Shown: positions 35,388 to 44,944, counted from the first letter of the stretch. The stretch: 64,000 nt of DNA from Marinobacterium rhizophilum DSM 18822 (GCF_000378045.1 NZ_KB899092.1:1-64000); one strand, 5' to 3'. Program-made: numbers and translations. The notes: a model not told the origin generated them from the letters alone.

Positions 35388-35933
35388 TTACCACATCAGA
35401 TCGTCCGGTATCTGGTAGTCGGCATAGGGGTCGTCTTCATCGGGCTTGGCTTCGGGCTTGATGCGAATCACGCGATCGGGTGCCTTTTCTTCGACCCGGG
35501 CGGCGATATCATCGGGCATAAGTCCATAGCCTGGCTCCAGTACAACGATGGCGAGCTGGCCACGGCTGAGCTGGTTGTGCAGCGAGCGATCCAGGTGCAG
35601 CGTTTTAATGACACGGTTATGTACAAAGTTGTAGGGCATGCTGCCCTCTTTGGGCGGCGCGCTGGTGTGTTGCTGGATCAGTTGCAGGGCTTCGGCCAGG
35701 CCGGCCTTGCGGGCTTTATCTTCCTCGCGCTGCTGATTTAGCGCGCGGTCCCGCTCCTGCTTTTCCTGACGCTGGCGTTCAATATCCGACTGGACATTGG
35801 TGTCCGGATCCTCTGCCTTGATGCCGGACTTGCGCAGCTTGGTCTGCTTGCGCTTGGTGTCTTTGGCCTTTTTTGCCTGCCCCTTGTTCGCCAGGCCCAT
35901 GTTCAGGAGTTGATCCTGCAGTGTGCGCGCCAT
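35388..35933 (-). CDS. DUF2058 (YaiL-like) nucleoprotein/polynucleotide-associated enzyme family
   Basis: A 181-aa protein. It has a basic N-terminal half (LQDQLLNMGLANKGQAKKAK then KRKQTKLRKSGIK), a coiled-coil middle (residues about 50-85) and a C-terminal domain (MPYNFVHNRVIKTLHLDRSL). It matches the YaiL/DUF2058 family, whose function is not established. The N-terminus suggests nucleic acid binding. The ATG at 35933 fits the family length. Confidence 0.88.
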   Translation of the reverse strand: MARTLQDQLLNMGLANKGQAKKAKDTKRKQTKLRKSGIKAEDPDTNVQSDIERQRQEKQERDRALNQQREEDKARKAGLAEALQLIQQHTSAPPKEGSMPYNFVHNRVIKTLHLDRSLHNQLSRGQLAIVVLEPGYGLMPDDIAARVEEKAPDRVIRIKPEAKPDEDDPYADYQIPDDLMW

Positions 35934-36114
35934 CTTCGTAACTACCCGTGACTGAAAAACAGCCGCACTATAGCATAATCACCCTCCTGATTAGGAGCCG
36001 CAGAGCAGTGTCGGTTACCGGGGGCTGGTGTACTATGTCGGCTGCTTGCGCCGGGGGCATCGATGTCCGCCCCGAGGACAAGAACTCATCGAGCACAGTG
36101 CTGGAGTCTGTTGC

Positions 36115-36762
36115 GTGTCTGACCTTATCGAACTGTTTCCTGCCATCCTGGCGCTTACTCTGTTATCGGTCTCGCCGGGGCTGGATACTCTGCTCACGGT
36201 GCGCAATTCAGCCCGCGGCGGCGTGGCCGCGGGTGTGGTGACCAGCTTTGGCATCTGTAGCGGGCTATTTGTCCATGCGGTGTTGTCCGCACTGGGCATA
36301 TCGGTGTTGTTGATGCAGTCGGCGGTGCTGTTCGGTGCGCTCAAATTTGCCGGCGCCGGCTACCTGGTCTGGCTGGGCTGGGGCAGTCTTCGCCAGGCGC
36401 TGCGCGGCCGTGCGCAACAGGCCTCGGCTGATGCGGTGCAGGCGGTGGCGAAACGGCAGGTTTCCTATGCGCGCTGTGCGCGTGAGGGCTTGCTGTCCAA
36501 CGTGCTTAATCCCAAAACCATCATTTTTTACATGGCGTTTTTGCCGCAGTTTATTGACCCCGCAGGCGCTGTTCTGGCTCAGGCACTGCTGCTGGCTACG
36601 CTGCATTTTGTGATTGCCATGAGCTGGCAGTCATTGCTGGCCGTGTTGACCTGCCGGGTACAGGGCTGGGTCCGAATGCCGGCGCTGCGGGTACTCTGTC
36701 ATGGGGTTACCGGTCTGGTGATGGTGGTGCTGGGGGTGCGCCTGGCGCTGGCAAAACTCTGA
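36115..36762 (+). CDS. LysE/RhtB-family amino acid exporter
   Basis: A 215-aa membrane protein with six spans. Family motifs: SVSPGLDTLLTVRNSARGGV near residue 20, FAGAGYLVWLGWGSLR, and NVLNPKTIIFYMAFLPQFID. Members export amino acids or homoserine lactones. The GTG start at 36115 has GGAG upstream; the upstream frame from 36028 is not supported. A second LysE gene lies at 38838. Confidence 0.9.
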   Translation: MSDLIELFPAILALTLLSVSPGLDTLLTVRNSARGGVAAGVVTSFGICSGLFVHAVLSALGISVLLMQSAVLFGALKFAGAGYLVWLGWGSLRQALRGRAQQASADAVQAVAKRQVSYARCAREGLLSNVLNPKTIIFYMAFLPQFIDPAGAVLAQALLLATLHFVIAMSWQSLLAVLTCRVQGWVRMPALRVLCHGVTGLVMVVLGVRLALAKL

Positions 36763-36818
36763 ACAGGCTGTTGCGTACCGGGCGGCGGCAATCGAGAAAT
36801 TGATCACTGAGGTGAAGG

Positions 36819-37382
36819 ATGCGAATAGCGGTATTTTGCGGATCGGCGGATGGCCGTCCCGGCAGTCGATACAAGGAGGCGGCTTTTGAGCTGGGCCAGG
36901 TTCTGGCGGGTCGAGGCGTTGACGTCGTATACGGCGGTGCCCGGGTTGGACTTATGGGGGCGGTGGCCAGTGGTGCCCTGAGCGTCGGCGGCAAGGTGAT
37001 TGGCGTGCTGCCCAAGGGGCTGGCGGAGCGTGAGCTGGCGCATCCTGAGCTTACCGAGCTGCGGCTGGTGGAGACCATGCATCAGCGCAAGGCGCTGATG
37101 TCGGATCTTGCCGATGCGTTTATTGCGCTGCCAGGCGGCGTGGGGACCTTTGAGGAAATTTTTGAAATCTGGTGCTGGGCCCAGCTGGGCATTCACCACA
37201 AGCCGTTTGGCCTGCTGAGCATCGACGGTTACTACGACAAGCTGGTGGAGTTTATTCGCCAAAGCAGCGATCAGGGCTTTGTACGCCCAGAGTATGTAGA
37301 CATGCTGCTGGTCGAAAGCGAGGCCGGCCCCTTGCTCAGTGCTTTTGATTCGTACCGTCCGCCTGCGGACAAGTGGGGCTGA
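36819..37382 (+). CDS. LOG family protein (cytokinin riboside 5'-monophosphate phosphoribohydrolase-like)
   Basis: A 187-aa Rossmann-fold protein. The nucleotide-binding motif PGGVGTFEE (about residues 105-113) and VYGGARVGLMGAVA define the LOG family, formerly annotated as lysine decarboxylase. Family members cleave ribose-phosphate from nucleoside 5'-monophosphates. The physiological role in this genus is unknown. It follows the LysE gene by 56 bases and may share its mRNA. Confidence 0.93.
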   Translation: MRIAVFCGSADGRPGSRYKEAAFELGQVLAGRGVDVVYGGARVGLMGAVASGALSVGGKVIGVLPKGLAERELAHPELTELRLVETMHQRKALMSDLADAFIALPGGVGTFEEIFEIWCWAQLGIHHKPFGLLSIDGYYDKLVEFIRQSSDQGFVRPEYVDMLLVESEAGPLLSAFDSYRPPADKWG

Positions 37383-37519
37383 CAGGCATCCGCGCCGCCG
37401 CGGCTGCCTGTCGAGTCAGAGGTATGCAGATAAGGCGCGCCAAGTGAGCAGCGCAAGCATCTCGCGACGGGTTGCCCTGGAGCCTGGGGGGCTATCGCTA
37501 CTATGGAGGCGCAGCGTGC

Positions 37520-38095
37520 TTACTGGCGCACGCCCTCGATATTGAAGTCCATATAGATGGTTTCGGCCATGGGACCCAGGTTGTAGTCGATGCCGAATTC
37601 CTTCAGCTTAAGTTCGGCGGTGCCCTCAAAGCCGGCCCGATAGCCGCCCCAGGGGTCATCGCCTTCACCCACGCGGGTCACATCGATGGTTACCGGCTTG
37701 GTGACTCCGTGCAGGCTCAGGTCGCCCTTGAGTACGCCGCTGCCGTCACCATTGGTTTTGTAGGATGTGCTGACGAAGGTGATTTCAGGGTAGGTGGATA
37801 CGTCCAGAAATTCTGAACTGCGCAGGTGCTTGTCGCGTTCAGCCTGGTTGGTGTTGACGCTGGCGGCATCGATGGTGATGGTGACGCTGGAACTGTTAGG
37901 ATCTGCGGCATCGTAATTAAAGCTGCCACTGAATTTTTCCAGCCGCCCGGTGACCCAGCTGAAGCCCAGGTGATTGACCCGGAACAGGATGGACGCGTGG
38001 GCGCCCTCTGTGTCGATTACATATTCGGCGGCATACACTGGGCTTGCGGCCAGCAGTGCGCCCAGTGCCAGGCTTTTGATCAGGTGCGTGTTCAT
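37520..38095 (-). CDS. YceI-family periplasmic protein
   Basis: A 191-aa secreted lipocalin-like protein. Signal peptide MNTHLIKSLALGALLAASPVYA with cleavage after VYA. YVIDTEGAHASILFRVNHLG and GDLSLHGVTKPVTI are YceI signatures. The family binds isoprenoid quinone-like lipids. It overlaps the upstream cytochrome b561 gene by four bases (ATGA), which suggests the two proteins act together. Confidence 0.93.
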   Translation of the reverse strand: MNTHLIKSLALGALLAASPVYAAEYVIDTEGAHASILFRVNHLGFSWVTGRLEKFSGSFNYDAADPNSSSVTITIDAASVNTNQAERDKHLRSSEFLDVSTYPEITFVSTSYKTNGDGSGVLKGDLSLHGVTKPVTIDVTRVGEGDDPWGGYRAGFEGTAELKLKEFGIDYNLGPMAETIYMDFNIEGVRQ

Positions 38096-38664
38096 GGCGT
38101 CTCCCGTTTGATACCAAGAATGCGAGTCAGGGTTGAATCTTTGTCAATGAAATGATGTTTCAGCGCTGCCAGTGCATGGAGGCAGGACAGTGCGATCAAT
38201 GCAGTGGAACTCCAGTAGTGCAGCATGCCCGCCCGGTCGGCCTGGTGATGCATTTCGATGGGCAACGCCGGCACCGAGAACCAGTTGAACACGGCTACAG
38301 CGTGACCATCGGCGCTAGACATGACGTATCCCGAGAGCAGTGCGGTCAGCATCAGCAGATAGAGCAGGGCATGGGCGGTTTTGGTCAGCAGGCGGGTGGC
38401 GTGGCCGTGGCCAGGCAGGGCGCGGGGGGCTCGATCCACGCAACGGCAAAGCAGGCGCAGGCCCAGCGCGAACAGCATGATCATGCCCAGGCTGCGGTGC
38501 CAGTGGGGCAGCGTTTTGTAATTGGGGTCGTAGTAACTCATGTCGATTATATAGAGGCCGAGGAAGTACAGCCCGAACACCGCGACAGCCATGAGCCAGT
38601 GCAGGCTTATGATCGGCCAGCCATAACAGTCGTCATCGTTTTTGAGTTTCAACTTTACCGCCAT
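38092..38664 (-). CDS. Cytochrome b561
   Basis: A 190-aa diheme membrane cytochrome of the bacterial CybB type with four spans. Likely heme-ligating His are in ISLHWLMA, LPHWHRSLG, TAHALLYLLM and LHALAALKHH. It transfers electrons between quinol and a periplasmic partner. The ATG at 38664 follows AAAGGT; an upstream in-frame extension to 38787 is not used. It is translationally coupled to the YceI gene, a common pair. Confidence 0.92.
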   Translation of the reverse strand: MAVKLKLKNDDDCYGWPIISLHWLMAVAVFGLYFLGLYIIDMSYYDPNYKTLPHWHRSLGMIMLFALGLRLLCRCVDRAPRALPGHGHATRLLTKTAHALLYLLMLTALLSGYVMSSADGHAVAVFNWFSVPALPIEMHHQADRAGMLHYWSSTALIALSCLHALAALKHHFIDKDSTLTRILGIKRETP

Positions 38665-38837
38665 GGTGTACCTTTGCTGTTCCTGAGCCGAAGACCTGTT
38701 GGGGGCCTGTTGCAATCGGTTGGTTAGTCCATTGCGTACAGTATAGGTTCCGCAGCCAGGTACGCCCGGCTGGGCGGTGAGCGGCATCAGACACCGCTTC
38801 GATATTTGTTCACATCAACATAAGGATGCTTTACCCC

Positions 38838-39455
38838 ATGACATGGATGAGCTGGTTGTCACTCTGTGCGATCTGCGTGGCGGGCGCTGTCTCGCCTGGT
38901 CCGAGCCTTGCCGTTGTGCTGCAGCATACCCTGGGCGGCGGGTGTCGGCATGGCATGCTGACCGGCGTTTTTCACGCGCTCGGTGTGGCGCTTTGGGCGC
39001 TGGTGACGGTGGCAGGACTGTCGGTGCTGATTCTGGGGTCCGAGGGGCTGTACCGCCTGGTGACGCTGGCCGGTGCCGCCTACCTTGCCTGGCTGGGCGT
39101 GAAGGCACTGCGAAGTTCGGGCACCGGGGCACTGCGGGCCCAGGCGAGTGTGCCCGCCAGTGCGCTGCAGGCCAGCCGTGATGGCTTCATGATTTCGCTG
39201 CTCAACCCGAAGCTTGCGGTGTTCTTTCTGGCGCTCTTTTCCCAGTTTGTAACCCCCGGCATGTCGCTGGCGGGTCAGGCGCTGATGATCGCGACGGCCG
39301 GGGTGATCGACGGACTCTGGTATTGCCTGGTCGCGCTGTTCCTGTCCCGCACCAGGGTGCTGGCCTGGCTAGCCAGGCGCGCCCGCATTATCGATCGCGC
39401 CACCGGCGTGATCCTGTTATTGGTTGCCCTGCGCGTGGTGCAACTGCAGGCTTAG
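38838..39455 (+). CDS. LysE/RhtB-family exporter
   Basis: A 205-aa protein with six predicted spans. CVAGAVSPGPSLAVVLQHTL, GAAYLAWLGVKALR and SLLNPKLAVFFLALFSQFV match the family. ATG 38838 fits the ribosome site AAGGA; ATG 38826 is too close to it. It is oriented toward ffs. Confidence 0.9.
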   Translation: MTWMSWLSLCAICVAGAVSPGPSLAVVLQHTLGGGCRHGMLTGVFHALGVALWALVTVAGLSVLILGSEGLYRLVTLAGAAYLAWLGVKALRSSGTGALRAQASVPASALQASRDGFMISLLNPKLAVFFLALFSQFVTPGMSLAGQALMIATAGVIDGLWYCLVALFLSRTRVLAWLARRARIIDRATGVILLLVALRVVQLQA

Positions 39456-39487
39456 CGCAGGGATTTTTTCTTTTGCAATCAAACCTT

Positions 39488-39515
39488 TTGCATTCTTCTT
39501 CGAGGTTGGTATACT
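39488..39515 (+). promoter_or_regulatory. Sigma70 promoter of ffs
   Basis: TTGCAT (39488-39493) and TATACT (39510-39515) with a 16-base spacer. Transcription would begin near 39522, leaving a leader of about 35 bases before the mature 4.5S RNA. Confidence 0.75.
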
Positions 39516-39557
39516 GCGCCCCTGTCTCGTTCGAGGCTGGTCAGACGACCATGTTAT

Positions 39558-39667
39558 GGTAGCTCTGCCGGTCCTCCCGCAACGATAAACCGTGAATCTG
39601 GTCAGGCCCGGAAGGGAGCAGCCACAGCGGTCGACTCGTGTGCCGGGATGTGGCTGGTGGAGCTGCC
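39558..39667 (+). ncRNA. ffs: 4.5S RNA of the signal recognition particle
   Basis: The conserved SRP domain IV is present: GGTCAGGCCCGGAAGGGAGC is the Ffh-binding asymmetric and symmetric loop region, and GTGTGCCGGGATG closes the hairpin. The ends GGTAGCTC / GAGCTGCC pair, giving about 110 nt, close to E. coli 4.5S (114 nt). A short C-rich run and TTTT follow. It binds Ffh to target membrane proteins. A decayed integrase begins about 90 bases downstream. Confidence 0.95.
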
Positions 39668-39755
39668 CCCAGATTTTCATAACTCCCTGTTTTGCCTAGA
39701 GTTATCGGTTGTTACGCCCTGTTTTGCATGCCAGTGCGACACACAGGTGCGACAC

Positions 39756-40412
39756 ATGGCCAGACCTTCCGCGTATATTGAGTCCTCTCGGCACTCTATT
39801 TTCTACTTTTGTATCCGAATACCTAAGCCTCTGCGTTCATCTTTTCCGAGACCGGATATCCGTCGTTCGCTTGAGACCAAGTGCAGGCGTGAAGCAGTCA
39901 TCCGCCGCGCCTCGATGCTGGAGCAGGTGCAGTCGTTGTTCTCGTCTGTTGAGGAAGGGCGTAAAGCAGACCTATCTAGACTCTCCTAGAGGCGACCTGA
40001 AAGCCTTTCTAAGCTCCGCTCTGAGCCATGTAGCGCTCGGCATAGATCAGACGCTAAAAGCCACTGAGAGGACTTCTCCAAGGCTGTCTGCTGTGCTTGA
40101 CGAGTACCTGAAGGTCCAGCGTATGGAAGGCGTCAGCGAGAAGGCAATAGGAGACAAACAGTCCGTCGTAGAGTTGCTGATACGGATCGTCGGAGACCTC
40201 CCCATCCATAGCTACCAGCGCGAGCAGGCTCAAGCATTCAAGCAGACCGCCCTTAAACTACCTACGCGAGTGAATTAGAAGGATAAGGTTCTGCTGGAGA
40301 AGGCTATAGCCGAAGCCACCACGACCATCAGTCCGACGACCTTCAACAACTACGTCAAGTACCTGACAGCTATGTTCACGTATGCCGTGCGGGAGGAGTA
40401 CTGCGAGAAGAA
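39756..40412 (+). pseudogene. Tyrosine recombinase (DUF6538-type integrase), broken
   Basis: The reading starts MARPSAYIESSRHSIFYFCI with RIPKPLRSSFPRPDIRRSLE, the N-terminal domain seen in DUF6538 integrases. A frameshift near 39960-40000 moves the frame; the core-binding region continues (LDEYLKVQRMEGVSEKAIGD then LLIRIVGDLPI). An in-frame stop lies at 40276-40278, and residues SPTTFNNYVKYLTAMFTYAV follow before the gene is cut at 40412 by an IS3 remnant. The catalytic domain (Arg...Tyr) is lost. It lies immediately downstream of ffs. Confidence 0.8.
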
Positions 40413-40556
40413 CTGATCTACGCTGAACAGTATCGGACGTTAGAAGAAGCGAAATCAACGATATTCGAATACATCGAAGTGTTTTATAACCGCATACATA
40501 GACACTCGGCTTTGGGGTATATCAGTCCGGCGGGGTATGAGCGCAAATGCGCATAG
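40413..40556 (+). pseudogene. IS3-family transposase OrfB, C-terminal remnant
   Basis: Reads LIYAEQYRTLEEAKSTIFEY then IEVFYNRIHRHSALGYISPA, the conserved C-terminal end of IS3-family OrfB integrases, ending at TAG. The last catalytic Glu region is included (TLEEAKSTIFEYIEVFYN). The 5' part and left end are missing. TGTCTAATTTTTGTGGGTAG, just after it, is probably the IS right end. Confidence 0.85.
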
Positions 40557-41559
40557 CCCAGTGTCTAATTTTTGTGGGTAGGGCACACCAAATACCCTAG
40601 CCATGAACTCAGCAACTCAACCTGAAGTTCTCTCGTGGCATAAAATGTTGTTACTGAAAAACGACACCAAGAATTTTAGGACTAATTCCTAGTGCAACGT
40701 GTCGACACAAACGCGAATAAGACGCATGAGCTTAATGCTCTGTATTGGTGCATGACACTCCCTATGTCGCGCTGTTGCTCGTAGCACTTGGGCTGCCGCG
40801 AACGTATTGGAGCTTAATGGGCGGGGTGTGACGAAGAATTTTTGGTTAGCCATCTTTCGTATTTTTCAGGTTCGTCGTATTTGATAAGTCACCAGTTATC
40901 TAGCTGGATGATGCATCGACGCACTTAAATTAGAGAGTTTTAATGTTGAGGTATGGCTCAATAACTTCCTGATATATCGGCGATATCTTTTACAGTATTT
41001 CGTTTATTGCCGATTAAAACGAATGCTTGAAAACAAGGTTAACGTGCACACGAAAAACGAAGTTGGACGATAACATCGTGTTTGTCGTTCAACAAACCGA
41101 TTGGTTTAGGAAAAAACCCTTGGGATATCCGTCGCATATTGGCTACGCTTTCGATCAGCGTGTTTGAAAGGGCACGATCAGATAGCAGTCGATCACGCAA
41201 AGCCACGGGATCCTGTAAGGACTCGCCGGGCTACCAGGCACATGACTCACAGTGGACGGATATCGCTGTTGGACGTCATAACCTTGGTTGGTTGTAGACC
41301 CACCACCGCATATTCCTCCCTGTTGAAGTCGTGATGACATCGTACGACGTGTCATAGGTGCTTCATTACTGCGAAGCGTGAAGCAAACAGGCATCTGGGT
41401 TTCCTCCAGTGGGGTACGTCGTAACGCAGGCGAATGGACCCAGCATTGGGGAATCCATCCATGCTACACGAGTGCGGAGCGAGCTGCCCCCTGGTTTAGT
41501 TTCATCCGCTAGGATGGCCCGAAGAAAACAAGGGCAACAAGGACAGAGAGGACAGTGAC
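40557..41559. other. Gene-free, decayed accessory DNA (~1 kb)
   Basis: No ORF with a credible start or composition. It is more AT-rich at 40850-41060. A hairpin GTTGGACGA/TCGTTCAAC lies at 41062-41093. GAGCTGCCCCC at 41481-41491 repeats the 3' end of ffs (39660-39670). AAGGACAGAGAGGA near 41538-41553 serves as the ribosome site for luxR. Confidence 0.6.
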
Positions 41560-42327
41560 GTGCCGGACTTAACGGACCTCGAACTCTGCATCGAGCTGAT
41601 CCACTCCGCTGAGACTCCAGAAGAGGCCTTCAGTTACTTCTGCCAGATCGTTGAGGCCAGCGGTTATGACCGGGTGGTGTACAGCCTACTTACCGATCAC
41701 CCTTCACTCGGACTACCGAAATTGCACGGACTTGCTTCCAGCTATCCAGAAGACTGGATGAAGCACTACAACGAGCACGAATACCTCAAGATCGATCCGG
41801 TAGTGCAGGAAGTGCTGAAGATCGGGCGGCCATGCTTTTGGAATGATGTGATCACCAATACTGACCTCTCCGAAGATGCCAACCGCCTCTTGCACGAAGG
41901 GGCTGACGCTGGTCTCCAGTCCGGCATCTCTTTTCCGATGGTCGGACTGGCGGGGGAGGTGGCTGGTTTCGCAATTGCTCGCTCAGATCCGGCCCCTACG
42001 AAAAATGACTACGACCTCATGGCCCGACTCTACCTGTTGGGCACCTTCTTTCACGAAACGTACCGGAACATGTATCGGCAGCAAAAGCGCGGGGAGATAC
42101 CCCAGCTGACTGAGCGCGAACACGATGTCTTGCTCTGGGCTGCCGAAGGCAAAACGGACCAGGAGATCGCCATCATCCTCGGCATCACCTTTCACACCGT
42201 CCGCTTTCATTGGCGGCAAATATTCCGAAAGCTCGATGTGAAGGGGAGGAGCTATGCGATCACGAAATCCATCAGGTTGGGGCTGGTCACGCCGGAGATC
42301 GTGCGGGCGCCCTACCAACATTGGTAG
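41560..42327 (+). CDS. LuxR-type quorum-sensing regulator (solo)
   Basis: A 255-aa regulator. Residues about 15-165 form the autoinducer-binding domain with the conserved AHL-pocket residues visible: Trp and Tyr in DWMKHYNEHEY, Asp-Pro in KIDPVV and Trp in CFWND. Residues about 183-245 are the LuxR HTH (LTEREHDVLLWAAEGKTDQE then IILGITFHTVRFHWRQIFRK). No luxI-type synthase is in the window, so it may sense signals from elsewhere. GTG start with GAGAGGA upstream. It lies in a mobile-type island. The lux-box-like dyad overlaps its last codons. Confidence 0.92.
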   Translation: MPDLTDLELCIELIHSAETPEEAFSYFCQIVEASGYDRVVYSLLTDHPSLGLPKLHGLASSYPEDWMKHYNEHEYLKIDPVVQEVLKIGRPCFWNDVITNTDLSEDANRLLHEGADAGLQSGISFPMVGLAGEVAGFAIARSDPAPTKNDYDLMARLYLLGTFFHETYRNMYRQQKRGEIPQLTEREHDVLLWAAEGKTDQEIAIILGITFHTVRFHWRQIFRKLDVKGRSYAITKSIRLGLVTPEIVRAPYQHW

Positions 42328-42356
42328 GTTCGGTAATGAGAAGCAGTATCTATCAT
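42311..42356 (+). promoter_or_regulatory. Candidate lux box and LuxR-dependent promoter
   Basis: CCTACCAACATTGGTAGG (42311-42328) is a perfect 8-2-8 dyad with CT-N12-AG spacing, the lux/las-rhl box pattern. A TATCAT -10 lies at 42351-42356 with no good -35. Transcription from it would begin near 42362, putting the dyad centre at about -43, the usual place for LuxR-class activators that overlap the -35. The next gene starts at 42502 behind GGGGGG. Confidence 0.65.
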
Positions 42357-42501
42357 TTTATTAGAAGGAAATCGTTTTTTTAATAATGGTTTTACTAACG
42401 CGTTGTTAATGCCATGGTTGGATTTTGTGTGTTCGCTTAGGTGGGGAATTAAACTTAAACTTTGACACGACTAACTCAGATTATTACGGGGGGTTAACGC
42501 G

Positions 42502-44944
42502 ATGAATAAAAATGTTTCGATAGGACTGTCGGTACTTATTTTAATAATTCTCTATGCACCGGTCGCGTCATCTAATGAACCTTATCTCGTAAGTGATATT
42601 AATCCAGGTGGTGGCGGAAGCAGTCCAATGGACACAGTTAGTATGGGAGGATTCGTTTACTTTTCTGCTAATGATTTTGGTGATTTTGGTCGTGAGTTGT
42701 GGAAAAGTGATGGTACCAATGAAGGGACTGTTTCGGTCAAGGATATCTTTCCCGGCAGTAGTAGCAACCCAGACTCTCTAACTCCTATAGGAAATAAGTT
42801 GTTTTTTGTTGCACGTGATGAAACTAGTAATGAAGAATTATGGATAAGTGACGGAACCGAATCTGGAACCTTTATGGTTAAAGATATCAATCCTTTTGGA
42901 AGCAGCAATATAGAGTATCTTACCGACGTAAATGGAACTTTATTTTTCGCGGCTGACGATGGTGTTCACGGGAAGGAGCTGTGGAAAAGTGATGGTACTG
43001 AGGCTGGCACTATAATGGTAAGTGATATTAACACTGAGTTTTTTGATGCAGGCAGTTTCCCGGAAGAGCTAACCAATGTTAATGGAGTTTTGTTTTTCAG
43101 CGCAGCTAATAATGATGCCGTAGGCACTGAGCTATGGAAAAGTGATGGCACTGATGCGGGGACTGTATTGGTTAAGGATTTGAATACTTCTTATCAACAT
43201 AGTGGAGACCCTCATTCACTCATATCTGCAAATGGGCTACTGTATTTTTAATACTGCGGTTGGTTTTTGGGTCAGTGATGGTACAGAAGCTGGGACGGTG
43301 TTAGTTCCAGTTCCATTTGAGTTTTTTTACACTTCGGCAAGCAGATACTATATGGATGGATACATTTATTGTAGTTGTGGACCGACCTCATTTGATGCTG
43401 AGTTATGGAAGTTAAACACTAACACATTCGAGTGGGTCCTAGTTAAAGACATTTTTTCAGGTGAGTGGGGGGGGAGTAATCCATCAACATTTAAGTCAGA
43501 TAATGGAATATTGTATTTTGTTGCTAGAACCGCTTCTTCTGGTTATGAGCCTTGGCGTAGCGACGGTACTGAAGCGGGAACCTATCAATTAAAAGATGTA
43601 CGTGAGGGAGTCGAAAGTTCCACTGAGGGCTTGGTATTTAAAAGCCATATTATAAACGGAAATCTATACTTTGCTGCTAACGATGGCATAAATGGAAAAG
43701 AGTTGTGGGTGAGTGATGGGTCGCCGGAAGGTACTTTAATGGTGTCAGATATTTGGCCTGGTGAGAACAGTTCGGACCCTGATTTTTTTGCCAGTGTAAG
43801 CGAAACCCTATTTTTTAAAGCCTATGAAGTTAATAACGGGATTGAGTTATGGGCGTTGAACACAGGTAGTGTTGATTCGGATGGGGACGGCATTAATGAT
43901 AGTACAGACAATTGTCCGGCTGTACCCAACCCGGTGCAGGTAGACAGCGATGGTGATGGGCTGGGAGATGCTTGCGACCCCTTCCCCAACGACCCGGACA
44001 ATGATGCCGATGGCGATGGATTCGGTGCCGACGTCGATAACTGTCCGGCGGTGGCCAACCCCAGCCAGACCGATGCTGACGCTGACGGCCTCGGCGATGC
44101 CTGTGACGCTTACCCCAACGACCCGGACGATGATGCCGATGGCGATGGATTCGGTGCGGACGTCGACAACTGTCCGGCGGTGGCCAACCCCGGCCAGGAA
44201 GATGCCGACGGAGACGGTATCGGCGATGCCTGCGATGGCCTGATCGATTCGGATGGCGACGGGATCGAAGATGGGCTAGACAACTGCCCGCTTGATCCTA
44301 ATCCTGGCCAATTAGACTCTGATGGAGACGGTATCGGCGACCAGTGCGATGTAAATGGCAACACCGATGTGGATGGCGACGGCGTTTCTGACCGAAAGGA
44401 TAACTGTCCGATTGTCGCTAACCCGAGCCAGGCCGACGCAGATGGCGACGGCGTCGGCGACGCTTGCGATGCTACACCAGATGAATCCGATACCGACAGA
44501 GATGGTGAGTCAGACACGACAGATAACTGCCCGGCAACTCCGAACCCTGATCAGTCTGATACAGATGGCAACGGTGTGGGTGACGCCTGTGAAAAACTCA
44601 CGGGTAAAGGCGACATGGATGGCGATGGTGTTGTTGACAACAAAGACAACTGTCCATTCATTCCTAACGCCAGTCAAAGCGATTTGAACGGCGACGGTGT
44701 AGGCGATGCCTGCGATGTTCCGCCACCGTCAGTCAGCGATGCGGACGGCGATGGATTCGTTGATTCCGCAGATAACTGTCCCCTAGTTGCAAATGATCCT
44801 CAGACCGATACCGATGGCGACGGTATGGGCGATGCCTGCGACGATGACATCGATGACGATGGCCTGCCCAATCACCGTGATGATTGCCCAGCTCTAGGGG
44901 ACCTTGGAAACGGCATTGATCGCAAAGGCTGCCCAATCATTTAA
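42502..44944 (+). pseudogene. Secreted ELWxxDGT-repeat / thrombospondin type 3 repeat protein (one frameshift)
   Basis: An exported protein of about 813 aa if the frame is restored. Signal peptide MNKNVSIGLSVLILIILYAPVA. Residues about 30-450 carry seven to nine ELWxxDGT..GT repeats (RELWKSDGTNEGT, KELWKSDGTEAGT, TELWKSDGTDAGT, YEPWRSDGTEAGT), likely a beta-propeller. From 43870 there are about nine Ca2+-binding TSP3 repeats (DSDGDGINDSTDNCP, DADGDGIGDACD). The frame shifts at a T5 run (43245-43249): dropping one T restores NGLLYFNTAVGF. This could be mutation, phase variation or a sequencing error. The first 1.3 kb is AT-rich compared with the rest. Confidence 0.8.

Noticed and set aside
41062-41093. 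Integron attC-like hairpin (GTTGGAC ... GTTCAAC)
   Set aside because: The core words occur in the reverse order to an attC site (GTTRRRY before RYYYAAC), the span is only 32 bases and no integron integrase is present. It is kept as a plain hairpin.
40557-41559. Small frames (for example 41082-41297) in the gene-free part of the island
   Set aside because: No ribosome site or recognisable domain; the region shows general decay.
43202-43260. ATG at 43202 as an independent start for the TSP3 protein
   Set aside because: It lies within the upstream propeller repeats in another frame, and the ELWxxDGT series continues across it once one T is removed, so the two parts belong to one gene.
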